A stretch of DNA of 64,000 bases from Micromonospora lutea (GTDB lineage Bacteria > Actinomycetota > Actinomycetes > Mycobacteriales > Micromonosporaceae), in contig NZ_BOPB01000002.1 of assembly GCF_016863535.1 (NCBI RefSeq), forward strand, positions 186,001 to 250,000, written 5' to 3'. Both the position numbers and the translations under genes were made by a program. Below the pieces are notes generated by a model. That model had not been told where the DNA came from, made no database searches, and saw only the letters and a list, made by a program, of their open reading frames with translations. Of this stretch, positions 17,293-25,322 are shown one piece after another. Positions within the stretch are counted from its first letter, which is position 1; every line of letters begins with the position of its first letter.

Positions 17293-18081
17293 TCAGCGGT
17301 TTCCGGCCGGGATTCCGCAGTCGGGTGCCGCCCAGTAGGTGTTGTTCGTGCTGCGGTCCTGGTTGTTCTCCCGCCGCGAGTCGACGTGGACGTGGGTGTT
17401 GTGCCCGGCCACGCCGGGCCCGATGATGCCGCTGAAGCCGTGGTTGCGGGCCTGGCGAGCGATCTGGCACAGCGACTTGTCGCGTGAGACGAGGTCGGCG
17501 GCGTTGCCGTAGAGGTGCTGGCTGTCCGACGCCCCGCCCACCTGGCTGTTGCAGGCGCGGCTGCGGAATCCGCTGGTCACGATCAGCGGTTTGTCGCCGA
17601 GGCTCTTGCGCAGCGCTTCCAGCTTCCACATGGTGCGCAGGGCGCTCTGGCGGGTCTGTGCGGCGCTCAGGGGGCCGCCGTTCCACCCACTGCCGCCGCA
17701 GCCGTCGTCCATCTCGCGGTAGCTGAAGTGCCGGGGCGTGCAGTTGTCGTCCTGGATCTGGTACAGCTTCCGGAACGTCTGTGGCCCGGCGATTCCGTCG
17801 ACCCGGATGCCGTACGCGGCCTGGAAGCGGCGGACCGCGGCGGCGGTCTTCGGGCCGTACCGCCCGTCGAGTTCCACGATGTTGTTGTTGCCGGCCCAGC
17901 CGGCCATCCGTAGTTGCAGCTCACGTACGTCGCTGCCGGAGCGCCCCTGGTAGAGGGTTCGGTCCCAGGTGTAGCAGCCGTCGGCATGGGCCGCTGGCGC
18001 GGCGACCACCGAGGCGATCGCGGCGCCCGGCAGGGCCAGGGCGAGGGCGACGACTGCCCGTTTCAAGGTGTGTACGCGCAC
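17293..18081 (-). CDS. Secreted peptidoglycan-binding M15 D-Ala-D-Ala carboxypeptidase
   Basis: A 262-residue exported wall enzyme. The signal peptide is residues 1-33 (ends 'AAPAAHA'). A PG-binding-1 domain follows ('GSDVRELQLRMAGW', 'GRYGPKTAAAVRRFQ', 'VDGIAGPQTFRKL'). The M15A peptidase domain has zinc ligands in 'SQHLYGNAADLV' (His, Asp) and 'HNTHVHVD' (His), which fits the Streptomyces zinc DD-carboxypeptidase. Several Cys are likely paired outside the cell. Start: GTG with GGGAGGA six bases upstream. It trims D-Ala from wall peptides. Its long upstream region, with AT-rich repeats, suggests tight control. Confidence 0.92.
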   Translation of the reverse strand: MRVHTLKRAVVALALALPGAAIASVVAAPAAHADGCYTWDRTLYQGRSGSDVRELQLRMAGWAGNNNIVELDGRYGPKTAAAVRRFQAAYGIRVDGIAGPQTFRKLYQIQDDNCTPRHFSYREMDDGCGGSGWNGGPLSAAQTRQSALRTMWKLEALRKSLGDKPLIVTSGFRSRACNSQVGGASDSQHLYGNAADLVSRDKSLCQIARQARNHGFSGIIGPGVAGHNTHVHVDSRRENNQDRSTNNTYWAAPDCGIPAGNR

Positions 18082-18383
18082 AGAAGTCCTCCCGATAGGA
18101 GAGTGAATGGGGTGGCATCCGGGACTTCGACCGGGCTGTCCCGTGGATCCACCCTCGCACCGGAGCAGTCGGTTGGCGGCGATTAACGAGAATTGTCCTC
18201 ACAATTCGCTGTACCTGAGCATTACCTGAGAATTAGGGGCGTTTGCGAATCCGGCAATCGGCGGCGAGGCGCCCTAGACGAGCCATTCCGGCGCGGAATG
18301 TCGCAACTGGTGACACGGAGGGTGATGTTCTCCGGGCCTGGCGGCCCGGTAACGTCAGCGCGGGCGACGACGGGGAGGTCGAC
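18082..18383. promoter_or_regulatory. Divergent regulatory region with AT-rich repeats
   Basis: 302 bases between the M15 carboxypeptidase and the caspase/CHAT-like gene. An AT-rich island at 18183-18235 holds an inverted repeat GAATTGT-CCTC-ACAATTC (18190-18207). It also holds two 12-bp direct repeats 11 bases apart, TACCTGAGCATT (18212) and TACCTGAGAATT (18223). An 11-bp period is typical of sites for OmpR-family regulators. No riboswitch could be confirmed. Confidence 0.45.
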
Positions 18384-19013
18384 GTGGCGCGTGGTGGCAT
18401 CTTCTGTGTCGAGGGTCAGTGGCACCGCGATCTCAACGAGCGCGGATCCGTGCTGCCCACCCTGGAACTGCTCGAACGGCTGGGCAAGGTCCGCTTCATC
18501 CACAAGGACGCGGCCACCCGGGACGAGCTGTTCTACTTCATCGACCGTTGGCTGCTGAAGCAGTACGCCGATCACCGACTGGGCTTCTTCGCCATGCACG
18601 GCGAACCGAACCGGCTGTGCCTGACTGACTGGCACTCCGTGGAACTCGCCGAGGTGGCCGACCTGATGGCCGGGCGCTGCGAGGGGCGACGCCTCTACTT
18701 CGGCAGTTGCTCGGTGCTGCGCACCCCGGAGTCAGTGCTGCGGGACTTCCTCGACGTCACCGGGGCCGCGTTGATCTGCGGCTTCACCCGAGAGGTGGAC
18801 TGGGTCGAGTCGGCGGCGTTCGAGACGGTCCTGCTCGACGTGCTCGCCAACGGCCGCCGGCACAACGCTGCCGAACTGCGGATGGGCTCGGCGCACTGGG
18901 CACCGCTCGCGTCGTACCTGGGTTTCCGGATCATCTACGCCAACGGCCGCGCCTGGCGACCGTCGATGCGCCCCCGCGTGCCCAGCCAGCCCTCCGCCGG
19001 CCAGCACGTCTGA
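18384..19013 (+). CDS. Putative caspase/CHAT-like small protein (DUF6642-like)
   Basis: A 209-residue cytoplasmic protein that I recognise only as a conserved actinobacterial family (DUF6642-like). The sequence carries what looks like a clan-CD cysteine-peptidase core. A hydrophobic strand ends in His-Gly ('LGFFAMHGE', His72). A second strand ends in Gly-Ser-Cys ('LYFGSCSVLR', Cys109), 37 residues later. Then comes 'FLDVTGAALICGFTREVDW' and an acidic/hydrophobic helix, as in CHAT and caspase domains. This assignment is inference. Start: GTG at 18384, five bases after GGGAGGT. No pro-domain, partner or substrate gene is adjacent; the M15 gene is divergent. Confidence 0.6.
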   Translation: MARGGIFCVEGQWHRDLNERGSVLPTLELLERLGKVRFIHKDAATRDELFYFIDRWLLKQYADHRLGFFAMHGEPNRLCLTDWHSVELAEVADLMAGRCEGRRLYFGSCSVLRTPESVLRDFLDVTGAALICGFTREVDWVESAAFETVLLDVLANGRRHNAAELRMGSAHWAPLASYLGFRIIYANGRAWRPSMRPRVPSQPSAGQHV

Positions 19014-19062
19014 ACGCCGACGGAAACGGCCGGCGACCTGCCCGGAGCCCGTACCGCCTTGA

Positions 19063-19100
19063 CCGGGTGTGGGGCGCGGCCGGTGCCGCGCCCCACCCGG
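19063..19100. terminator. Terminator hairpin between convergent genes
   Basis: A GC-rich stem from 19063-19080 and 19085-19100 with a 4-nt loop and a 2-nt bulge (arms end in GGGGCGCGGC / GCCGCGCCCC). It lies between the caspase/CHAT-like gene and the convergent M28 peptidase. Confidence 0.7.
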
Positions 19101-19102
19101 GA

Positions 19103-20545
19103 TCAGCGCCGGGCCGTCGCGTACGTGGCGCAGCCGATCAGTTCCATCGACACCTGGAGCCGTTCCAGGCTGATGTTCTTGGCGATGGTGTCCTCCGGGC
19201 TGTGGTACGGCGGCTCCAGCAGCGCCGGTGACTCCTCACCACGCCAGGAGAAGTTCGCGCTGGCGATGCCGACCTCCTGGAACGACTGGTGGTCGCTGGC
19301 GCCGCGCTGGGTGACCGGCGAGATCTGCGGCTCGTAGCCGAGCCGCCGGGCGGCGGCGGTGACCTCGTCGGTGGCCCGGTTGCTCTCGCCGGTGAAGGAC
19401 AACAGCCAGTACCGGGTCGCCGGGTCCCAGCTGGTGGCGACCATGTCGTTCTGGTAGACGGCGATAATCCGGTCCCGCTCGGGCTGCGGCAACTGGGCCA
19501 CGTAGTAGCGCGAACCGATCAGGCCCTGCTCCTCCGAGCCCCACAGGGCGAACCGCACCGTGGCGTCGATCGGCACCGCCTTCAGCACCCGAGCCAGTTC
19601 CAGGCAGAGCACCGTGCCCGAGCCGTCGTCGTTGGCGCCGGGTGCGCCGATGACCGAGTCGTAGTGGGCGCTGACCATGACCACCGGACCGTTGCCGCCC
19701 GCGCGACCGCGTCGCTCCGCCAGCACGTTGTGCGAGGTCAATCCCCGGTGGGCGGTGGTGGCGATGGTCAGGGTGAGGGGGCCGGCGGCCAGCAGCGCGC
19801 GCAGCCGGTGCTTCTGCGCCTGGGCCACCCCGACGACCGGGATCGGCAGCGGCGCGGCGGCCGAACCGGGCAGGGTGGGGGAGAACGCCGAGGCCCGACG
19901 AGGCTCCACCAGGTCGGCCGGGAGGAAGACCACTGCCGCTGCTCCGGCCGCCACGGCGGTGGCGGCGAGCTGCTCGCGCTGGGCCGCGACATAGTCGACC
20001 AGCACGATCCTGCCGGTGACGTCCGCGGGATAGTCGCCGGGCGTACCCGCACCGACGTCGACCACGGTCGCGGTGACCCGGGTGTCCAACGCGGCCTGCC
20101 CGCTCGCCCCGGCCTGCCAGTTCAGGTCCGTGGGAAGCCCGGCCGGCGAGCTGAGCTGGGCGAGGAACTTGTCCGCGACGGGAAAGGGTTGCAGGGTGGT
20201 GTCGTAGCGCAGCTTGTCGAGCTGGCCGGCGAGGTAGTGCGCGGCCCGGCGCTCCGAGTCGGTGCCGCCGATACGTGGCCCGATGTCCTCGGAGAGCACC
20301 TTCAGGTGTTGCAGGGCGCGCCTCGCCGACAGCTGCGCCACGACGACCCGGTCCGGTGGGGTCAGGGCCGGCGGCCGGTGTGCGCCCGGGCGGTGGTCGT
20401 CGGCCGCCCAGACGGGGGCGGGCAGGGCCACGGTGGCGGCGCCACCGAGGGCGACGGTCAACATCCGCCGCCGGTTGAGTGAGCCTGATCCAGTGCGGCG
20501 GGACGATTCGTGCGGTGAAGTCACGGTGTCGTCGAACGAAGCCAA
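19103..20545 (-). CDS. Tat-exported M28 family metallopeptidase
   Basis: A 480-residue exported peptidase. The N-terminus has a twin-arginine signal, 'SLNRRRMLTVALGGAATVAL', cut near 'PVWAA'. A PA-like insert ('VTGRIVLVDYVAAQREQLAA', 'AAGAAAVVFLPADL') precedes the M28 core with metal and catalytic residues in 'SAHYDSVIGAPGANDDGSGT', 'LWGSEEQGLIGSRYY', 'VYQNDMVATS' and 'PPYHSPEDT'. The start is TTG at 20545 with AGGAGGG eight bases upstream; the later in-frame Met would cut off the twin arginines. It is not close in sequence to the M28 enzyme at 10363 (no His-rich tail, Tat rather than Sec). Confidence 0.9.
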   Translation of the reverse strand: MASFDDTVTSPHESSRRTGSGSLNRRRMLTVALGGAATVALPAPVWAADDHRPGAHRPPALTPPDRVVVAQLSARRALQHLKVLSEDIGPRIGGTDSERRAAHYLAGQLDKLRYDTTLQPFPVADKFLAQLSSPAGLPTDLNWQAGASGQAALDTRVTATVVDVGAGTPGDYPADVTGRIVLVDYVAAQREQLAATAVAAGAAAVVFLPADLVEPRRASAFSPTLPGSAAAPLPIPVVGVAQAQKHRLRALLAAGPLTLTIATTAHRGLTSHNVLAERRGRAGGNGPVVMVSAHYDSVIGAPGANDDGSGTVLCLELARVLKAVPIDATVRFALWGSEEQGLIGSRYYVAQLPQPERDRIIAVYQNDMVATSWDPATRYWLLSFTGESNRATDEVTAAARRLGYEPQISPVTQRGASDHQSFQEVGIASANFSWRGEESPALLEPPYHSPEDTIAKNISLERLQVSMELIGCATYATARR

Positions 20546-20627
20546 GACGGCGCCCTCCTGATTCGAGGTCCGATCCGGGCGTCAGGGGTGTGACGCCCGG
20601 ATCACAGAGACTCGAATCTATCCGGCT

Positions 20628-20699
20628 AGTGCGGTGTCCAGGAACGTGGGCGGTGTCGCGGCCCGGTGCGGCCCGGTGAACGTTTCTGGACACCGCACT
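20628..20699. repeat. 72-bp MITE-like element with 20-bp near-perfect terminal inverted repeats
   Basis: Left arm 20628-20647 (AGTGCGGTGTCCAGGAACGT) and right arm 20680-20699 match in 19 of 20 positions, with a 32-nt centre rich in CGG/CCGG. It lies just after the reductase stop and before the M28 start, both minus strand. It could act as a terminator for the reductase, but the long arms and loop suggest a small mobile or REP-type element. Confidence 0.5.
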
Positions 20700-20724
20700 G
20701 GCTGCCCTTGCTCAAGATCAGAGA

Positions 20725-21369
20725 TCAGTACGCGGCGGTGAAGCGCATGTTCCGGAAGCGTCCGTTCTCGATCTCGTCGACCACCGCGACCGCGAGATCC
20801 TCGTAGCTGAGCACGCTGCGGCCCTGCGGGTCGGTCACCGGCTGATCGGTGCCGGTGCGGTACCGGCCGGTGCGTTCACCGGGGTGGAACTCCAGCGGTG
20901 GCGGCGAGAGATACGTCCAGGTCACCCCGTCGGCCGAGGAACGGTAGAGGTCCAGGGCCGCCGCCTGCCCCAACGCGGAGTCGCGGTACTCATCGGGAAA
21001 GTCCGGTTCGTCCAGCAACCGGGTGCCCGCGGGAGTGAGCAGGGTGGCACCGCCGCCGACATGGATCACCCGGGGCGCCGCCGGCATCCCGCGCAACGCG
21101 TCGAGCACCGTCCGCGCCGCGTCGGCCCACAGCGTACGACTGCCGCCGCCGATCGCCAGCACCAGCGCGTCCGCCTCCGGGGCCAGCTCCCGCACGCTCC
21201 GCGCACTTGTCGCGTCCCCGGTGACGACCCGAATCCCGGCCGGCAGGTACGACGCGTCCGCCTCGGGGCGGCGTACCGCGGCCACCACCCGGTGCCCGCG
21301 GTCGAACGCCTCTTTGGCGATCCGCGAACCTGCGGTGCCGGCCGCACCGAACACGACGATGTCACTCAC
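20725..21369 (-). CDS. NAD(P)-binding SDR-like (NmrA/YwnB-type) reductase
   Basis: A 214-residue single-domain Rossmann protein of the atypical SDR class. The cofactor loop is 'VFGAAGTAGSRIAKEAFDRG', followed by 'VVAAVRRPE', where Arg suits NADPH. 'VIHVGGGATLLTPAG', 'TYLSPPPLEFHPGERTGRYR' and 'ISYEDLAVA'-like 'SYEDLAVAVVDEIEN' at the C-terminus fit NmrA/YwnB-like proteins often labelled NAD(P)H-binding or anti-sigma-like. The GTG at 21369 begins the family N-terminus; a GTG-like start four codons earlier is possible. The substrate is unknown. The MITE-like repeat follows the gene. Confidence 0.8.
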   Translation of the reverse strand: MSDIVVFGAAGTAGSRIAKEAFDRGHRVVAAVRRPEADASYLPAGIRVVTGDATSARSVRELAPEADALVLAIGGGSRTLWADAARTVLDALRGMPAAPRVIHVGGGATLLTPAGTRLLDEPDFPDEYRDSALGQAAALDLYRSSADGVTWTYLSPPPLEFHPGERTGRYRTGTDQPVTDPQGRSVLSYEDLAVAVVDEIENGRFRNMRFTAAY

Positions 21370-21499
21370 GCCGCCGCCCACTCCGCGCTGCGTCGGCGCG
21401 AGGCGCCCGCCGCGGCGCTTGCTGGTTCGCCCGCTCGCTCACGCCTCCCAGGCTAGGGAGCGCGCCCGCCGGTCGTCGGTGGAACGGGAATCCCGGCGC

Positions 21500-22732
21500 T
21501 CAGTCGACCAACGCCGAGTAGACCAGTTGGCGTAACTGTGGGCGGATGGGCCAGGTGCTCGACGGCATCAGCTGGGTGAAGAACATGGCGGTGATCTCTT
21601 CGACCGGGTCGACCCAGAACGCCGTGCTCGCCACGCCGCCCCAGTAGTACTCGCCGACGCTGCTCGGCACCCGGCTCGGTACCGGGTCGTCGACGACCGC
21701 GAAGCCGAGGCCGAACCCGATGCCGTCGAGGTTGGTCTCGGCGAACCCGCCGGTGGACAGGGTGCCCAGGTCCCGGTCGGCGGGCAGGTGGTTGCGCGTC
21801 ATGAACCGCACCGTGCGGGGACCGAGCAGACGCGTGCCGTCCAGCTCACCCCCACGCAGCAGCAACTGGGTGAAGCGGTGGTAGTCGGCGGCCGACGAGA
21901 TCAGCCCACCGCCGCCGGAGAGCAGCGCCGGTTTCTCGTACGCCAGCGCGCCGAGCGCGTCGTGACGCACCGCGCGACCGGAGGTCGGGTCCGGTACGTA
22001 GAGCGCGGCCAGCCGCTCGGCGTCGGCGCCCTCGACGTGCCAGCAGGTGTCGGCCATGCCCAGCGGACGCAGGATCCGTTCGGTCAGGAAGGTGTCCAGG
22101 CGTTGCCCGGAGACCACCTCGATCAGCCGGCCGAGCACGTCGGTGGCGACCGAGTAGCCCCAGGCGGTGCCGGGCTGGAACAGCAGCGGCAGCTCGCCGA
22201 AGACCCGGCATGCCTCGGCCAGGTCGACCTCGGCCGGCGGATAGAGGTCGTAGCCGGCGGCCCGGTACAGCCCGTCGACCACCGAGGTCTGCATGAAGCC
22301 GTAGGTCAGCCCGGCGGTGTGGGTGAGCAGATGCCAGATCCGGATCGGCTCGATCGCCGGCACGGTGTACGGCTTGAGCGTCGAACCCTTCGCGTAGACC
22401 CGCATCTCGGCGAACTCGGGCAACCAGCGCCCGATCTCGTCGGTCAGCTCGAAGTGGCCCTCCTCCCACAGCATCATCGCCGCGACCGAGGTGATCGGCT
22501 TCGTCATGGAGTAGATCCGCCACAGGGTGTCCGGCTGTACCGGCGTGCCAGCCTCGCGGTCCCGCAGGCCGTACGTCGAACTGTGCGCGATCTCCCCGCG
22601 TCGGGTGACCACCGCCTGCCAGCCGGCCAGCCGGCCGGCGTCGACGTATCTGGCGAAGTGTTCGTCGATCCGGGCCAGCCGCGTCGGATCGAATCCGACC
22701 TGCTTCGCCTCGATGCGGGGTGCGATGTTCAC
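21500..22732 (-). CDS. Class C beta-lactamase-family serine hydrolase (esterase EstB type)
   Basis: A 410-residue protein of the beta-lactamase/DD-peptidase fold. The nucleophile motif is 'SMTK' (Ser75-Lys78), the second motif is 'YSV' near residue 193 ('GTAWGYSVATDVLGRLIEVV'), and the last is 'YYWGGVASTAFWVDP', where WGG replaces KTG. No signal peptide is seen, so it is cytoplasmic. Such proteins are mostly esterases (EstB, LovD-like) rather than antibiotic-destroying enzymes. Start: GTG at 22732, matching the family start; only a weak ribosome site. It is divergent from the pentapeptide-repeat gene 71 bases away. Confidence 0.88.
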   Translation of the reverse strand: MNIAPRIEAKQVGFDPTRLARIDEHFARYVDAGRLAGWQAVVTRRGEIAHSSTYGLRDREAGTPVQPDTLWRIYSMTKPITSVAAMMLWEEGHFELTDEIGRWLPEFAEMRVYAKGSTLKPYTVPAIEPIRIWHLLTHTAGLTYGFMQTSVVDGLYRAAGYDLYPPAEVDLAEACRVFGELPLLFQPGTAWGYSVATDVLGRLIEVVSGQRLDTFLTERILRPLGMADTCWHVEGADAERLAALYVPDPTSGRAVRHDALGALAYEKPALLSGGGGLISSAADYHRFTQLLLRGGELDGTRLLGPRTVRFMTRNHLPADRDLGTLSTGGFAETNLDGIGFGLGFAVVDDPVPSRVPSSVGEYYWGGVASTAFWVDPVEEITAMFFTQLMPSSTWPIRPQLRQLVYSALVD

Positions 22733-22803
22733 CCCAGGGAACCTACCGGCCGGTATGCGCGGCGGGAAGGCGTCTTGTCGGGCTCACTGGTTACCCTGCG
22801 GGC

Positions 22804-23400
22804 ATGCCGGAGTTGACCGAGGACGCCACCTTCCGGGACGAGGACTGGTATGCCGAGGACCTGGCCGACCGACACTTCGTCAACTGCAGCTTCCACCGGG
22901 TGGATCTCACCGAGGCGACCAGCCGGGGTGCGGTCTTCGAGGGCTGCACCTTCGGCGACGTGGCGTTCAACGTCTCCCGGCACACCGACTCGGCCTTCAC
23001 CCGCTGCGTCTTCACCCGGTGCAACCTCTTCGAGGCGGAGTTCACCGGCTGCAAGCTGGTGGGCAGCACCTTCGACCGTTGCGATCTGCGGCCGTTGACC
23101 GTGGCCGGGGGTGACTGGTCGTTCCTCACTCTCGCCGGTGGCGACCTGCGCGGCGCGCGGTTCACCGGCGTACGAATGCGCGAGACCGACCTGTCCGGGG
23201 CCGACCTGACGGGTGCGGTGCTGACCGGGTGCGATCTGTCCGACGCGCAGTGGCGCGGAGCTCGACTGTCTGGTGTGGACCTGCGGGCCAGCGATCTGAC
23301 CGGGCTGGACCCGACCACGGTGCACCGCGCCGAGACGGTCATTGACATGATGCAGGCGGCGACCATCGCCCGGGCCCTCGGCTTCGACATCCGCGACTGA
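22804..23400 (+). CDS. Pentapeptide-repeat protein
   Basis: A 198-residue protein built almost wholly of A(D/N)LXX-type repeats forming a right-handed beta-helix. The first coils are Cys/Phe-rich ('FVNCSFHRVDLTEA', 'FTRCVFTRCNLFEAEF'), later ones more canonical ('DLSGADLTGAVLTGCDLSDA'). A short helix ends the protein ('DMMQAATIARALGFDI'). The size and fold are those of Qnr/MfpA DNA-mimic proteins that protect gyrase, but many cytoplasmic pentapeptide proteins of this size have no known role, so a gyrase link is only a possibility. ATG at 22804 chosen as the first Met past the divergent promoter; the region may be leaderless. Confidence 0.85.
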   Translation: MPELTEDATFRDEDWYAEDLADRHFVNCSFHRVDLTEATSRGAVFEGCTFGDVAFNVSRHTDSAFTRCVFTRCNLFEAEFTGCKLVGSTFDRCDLRPLTVAGGDWSFLTLAGGDLRGARFTGVRMRETDLSGADLTGAVLTGCDLSDAQWRGARLSGVDLRASDLTGLDPTTVHRAETVIDMMQAATIARALGFDIRD

Positions 23401-23545
23401 GCCGTCCGCACCGTGCACCTGCGGCGGCCAGGGACTTCGACCCGCGCCCTAGCGCGGGGGGCCCCGGCGATGCCAGGGTGAGGCGTCCACGCATCCGGGG
23501 CGCAGCGTGCCGGTGCGAGTCCGGTCCGGCAGAAGTGGAGAGTCG

Positions 23546-24478
23546 GTGGCGGAGGAGAACCCCCCACGGGCAGCTCGCGGCCGAGCCCCCGGGCACCGCG
23601 TACCGGCGATCCGACAGCCTTCCGGCGAGGACCAGGAGACCCGGGCCGCCCGTCGGCTGGCCCGGACCCGCAGGCGTCGCCGCTGGGCCGTGGAGGGGAT
23701 CGCCGCCCTGGCCGGCCTGCTCGCCCTGGTCGGGTACGTGCACTGGTGGTCGGAGCCGACACCGGAGCAGCCGGCCGAGCCGGATGGCCTGCCCGCGGTG
23801 GTCGGACGCCCGAGCCTGCCCAGCGGCGGGCCCAGTGCGCCGGCCGTGCCCGGCTTGCGCCCCCGGGAACGCTCACCGAGCCCCAGTCCGGTCCCTACGC
23901 CCAGCCGCACCTCCGCCACCCCACCTGCCGCGTCGATGCTGCTCACCGTCGATCGGTCGGACATCCCGGAGACGGTGAACCTGACCCGGGTCGGTGACCG
24001 CGACTGGGTGCACTGGGGACTGCGCGGTGCCCGGACAACGGTGCGCAAGCGCAACGGCACCGCCGAGATCCGTGACCTGGACGTTCGGGGCGAGCGGAGC
24101 GGCTGGGACGGCAACCAGGAGCTGTTCCGGTGGCGCGACGGCACGCCGGTGCGGTCCACCGACGCCACGCCCGACGGGGTCTACACCTGCGGGGAGGGCA
24201 ACGGCTTCAGCCTCGCGGTCGTCGCCGACGGCCAACCGCGTACGGTCATCGTCTACCTCGGTGTGTGGATGGCCCGGGGCCGGCTGGAGGCGCGGCTGGG
24301 CGACGGCGGCCCGCGCCGCACCCTGCGGCTGGAGGAACGGCACACCAGTCAGTCCACTGGCGCGACCATCCGGTTCCAGGCTCCGAGGGGCACCCGACTG
24401 CTGCTCAGCTGGACGGTGGAGGAGAGCTTCACCCCGCACTGTGGCAACGTCGGCCTCCAGGCCGTCGCGTTACGCTGA
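23546..24478 (+). CDS. Single-pass membrane protein with extracytoplasmic 'DWVHWG' beta-sandwich module
   Basis: A 310-residue protein. A basic cytoplasmic lead of about 50 residues is followed by one membrane helix ('GIAALAGLLALVGYVHWW'), then a 70-residue Pro/Ser-rich linker. The outer domain of about 170 residues begins 'VNLTRVGDRDWVHWGLRG' and contains 'LFRWRDGTPV', 'TVIVYLGVW' and 'CGNVGLQAVAL'. I recognise this module from many bacterial secreted or wall proteins, where it looks like a carbohydrate-binding-type beta-sandwich, but I know of no proven ligand. Start: GTG at 23546 with GGAG seven bases before it. No catalytic domain is present, so a binding or sensing role is likely. Confidence 0.65.
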   Translation: MAEENPPRAARGRAPGHRVPAIRQPSGEDQETRAARRLARTRRRRRWAVEGIAALAGLLALVGYVHWWSEPTPEQPAEPDGLPAVVGRPSLPSGGPSAPAVPGLRPRERSPSPSPVPTPSRTSATPPAASMLLTVDRSDIPETVNLTRVGDRDWVHWGLRGARTTVRKRNGTAEIRDLDVRGERSGWDGNQELFRWRDGTPVRSTDATPDGVYTCGEGNGFSLAVVADGQPRTVIVYLGVWMARGRLEARLGDGGPRRTLRLEERHTSQSTGATIRFQAPRGTRLLLSWTVEESFTPHCGNVGLQAVALR

Positions 24479-24565
24479 CGGCGGGCGGAAGAGCAGCCCG
24501 GTGGCTGACCGGTCGGTGGCGTTGCCCGACTGCGACGGACGGGACGATGTCGGGGAGGACGAAGG

Positions 24566-24913
24566 ATGCCTGCCTTCGCACTGGCGCATCTGCGGAACCC
24601 GCAGATCAACGAGGACGTGTTGACCTACCTGGAGCGGATCCAGGCCACCCTGGAGCCCTTCGGTGGCCGGTTCCTGGCGCACGGCCCGGAGGTGGAGGTA
24701 CGCGAGGGCGAGTGGCCGGGCAGCGTGGTCGTCCTTGAGTTCCCCGACCGCCAGCAGGCGCACGCCTGGTACGACTCGCCGGCGTACCAGGAGATCCTGC
24801 CGCTGCGGACGCGGCACATCGACGCTTCGGCGATCATCTTCGACGGGGTGGGCCCGGGCTTCGAGCCCGGCCAGAAGGCGGCGATGCTGCGGGCGCAGGC
24901 GGCCACCGGCTGA
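24566..24913 (+). CDS. DUF1330 family protein
   Basis: A 115-residue protein of the DUF1330 family, a dimeric ferredoxin-like alpha/beta barrel fold. 'FGGRFLAHGPEVEVREGEWP' and 'VLEFPDRQQAHAWYDSPAYQEI' are the characteristic pair of segments. The biochemical role is unknown; the fold is shared with small monooxygenases and antibiotic-biosynthesis ABM proteins. ATG at 24566 with GGAGG/GAAGG upstream. Stands as a single gene between the DWVHWG membrane protein and the second CRND-family gene. Confidence 0.88.
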   Translation: MPAFALAHLRNPQINEDVLTYLERIQATLEPFGGRFLAHGPEVEVREGEWPGSVVVLEFPDRQQAHAWYDSPAYQEILPLRTRHIDASAIIFDGVGPGFEPGQKAAMLRAQAATG

Positions 24914-25004
24914 CTCCTCGGGACAGTTTGTCCGTCACCCTGGGTCCATCGAGTCGTAACGTCCTGCTGTCCGTGTTCGACCGTCCAGTGTGGAGGTCAA
25001 GCCG

Positions 25005-25322
25005 ATGAACAGCAGGAGCAGTACCGTCCGTCCCGGCCCGCGGCCGGGCGAGCGGGCCGGGACGGGGCTGCGGGATATTCCCCTGCCGCCCTACGTGACC
25101 GCCGAGGATGCCCAGTTCGCCGTACGCGCTGTCGTGGTGCACGCGCCACGAAGCTGGTCGGGGGGCACGATCTGCCGCAACGACGCCAGCCCGCATCCGT
25201 GCCGGCTGCATCGATGGGGGACCCGGGTGCTCGCGCTACGGGGTCTGCACGACGCCGACATCGCCGCACTGATCGAACGGGGTGATCCCGCGGCCCCGCT
25301 GCCGCCGCGGTCCCCGGCCTGA
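25005..25322 (+). CDS. Second 'CRND/CRLHRWG' small-family protein
   Basis: A 105-residue protein, paralogue of the 16671-17204 product. The shared core is 'AQFAVRAVVVHA', then 'GGTICRND', 'PHPCRLHRWGTRVLALRGL' and 'IAALIERGDP'. The two Cys and one His keep the same spacing. It lacks the long Pro/Arg tail. Start: ATG at 25005, seven bases after GGAGGT; an upstream GTG at 24990 would place the ribosome site inside the gene. No function is known to me. The basic, Cys/His-containing core could bind nucleic acid or metal, which is speculation. Confidence 0.7.
   Translation: MNSRSSTVRPGPRPGERAGTGLRDIPLPPYVTAEDAQFAVRAVVVHAPRSWSGGTICRNDASPHPCRLHRWGTRVLALRGLHDADIAALIERGDPAAPLPPRSPA

Noticed and set aside
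18082..18200. A c-di-AMP (ydaO) riboswitch before the M15 carboxypeptidase
   Set aside because: Wall-hydrolase genes often have one, but I could not find its conserved core in this leader.
21400..21440. Possible repeat like the rph-rdgB gap segment in front of the reductase
   Set aside because: Only loosely similar (GC-rich GAGCG-type words); not enough to call a repeat.
22804..23400. Qnr-type quinolone resistance gene
   Set aside because: Pentapeptide repeats alone do not show gyrase protection; the size fits but the sequence is only generic.
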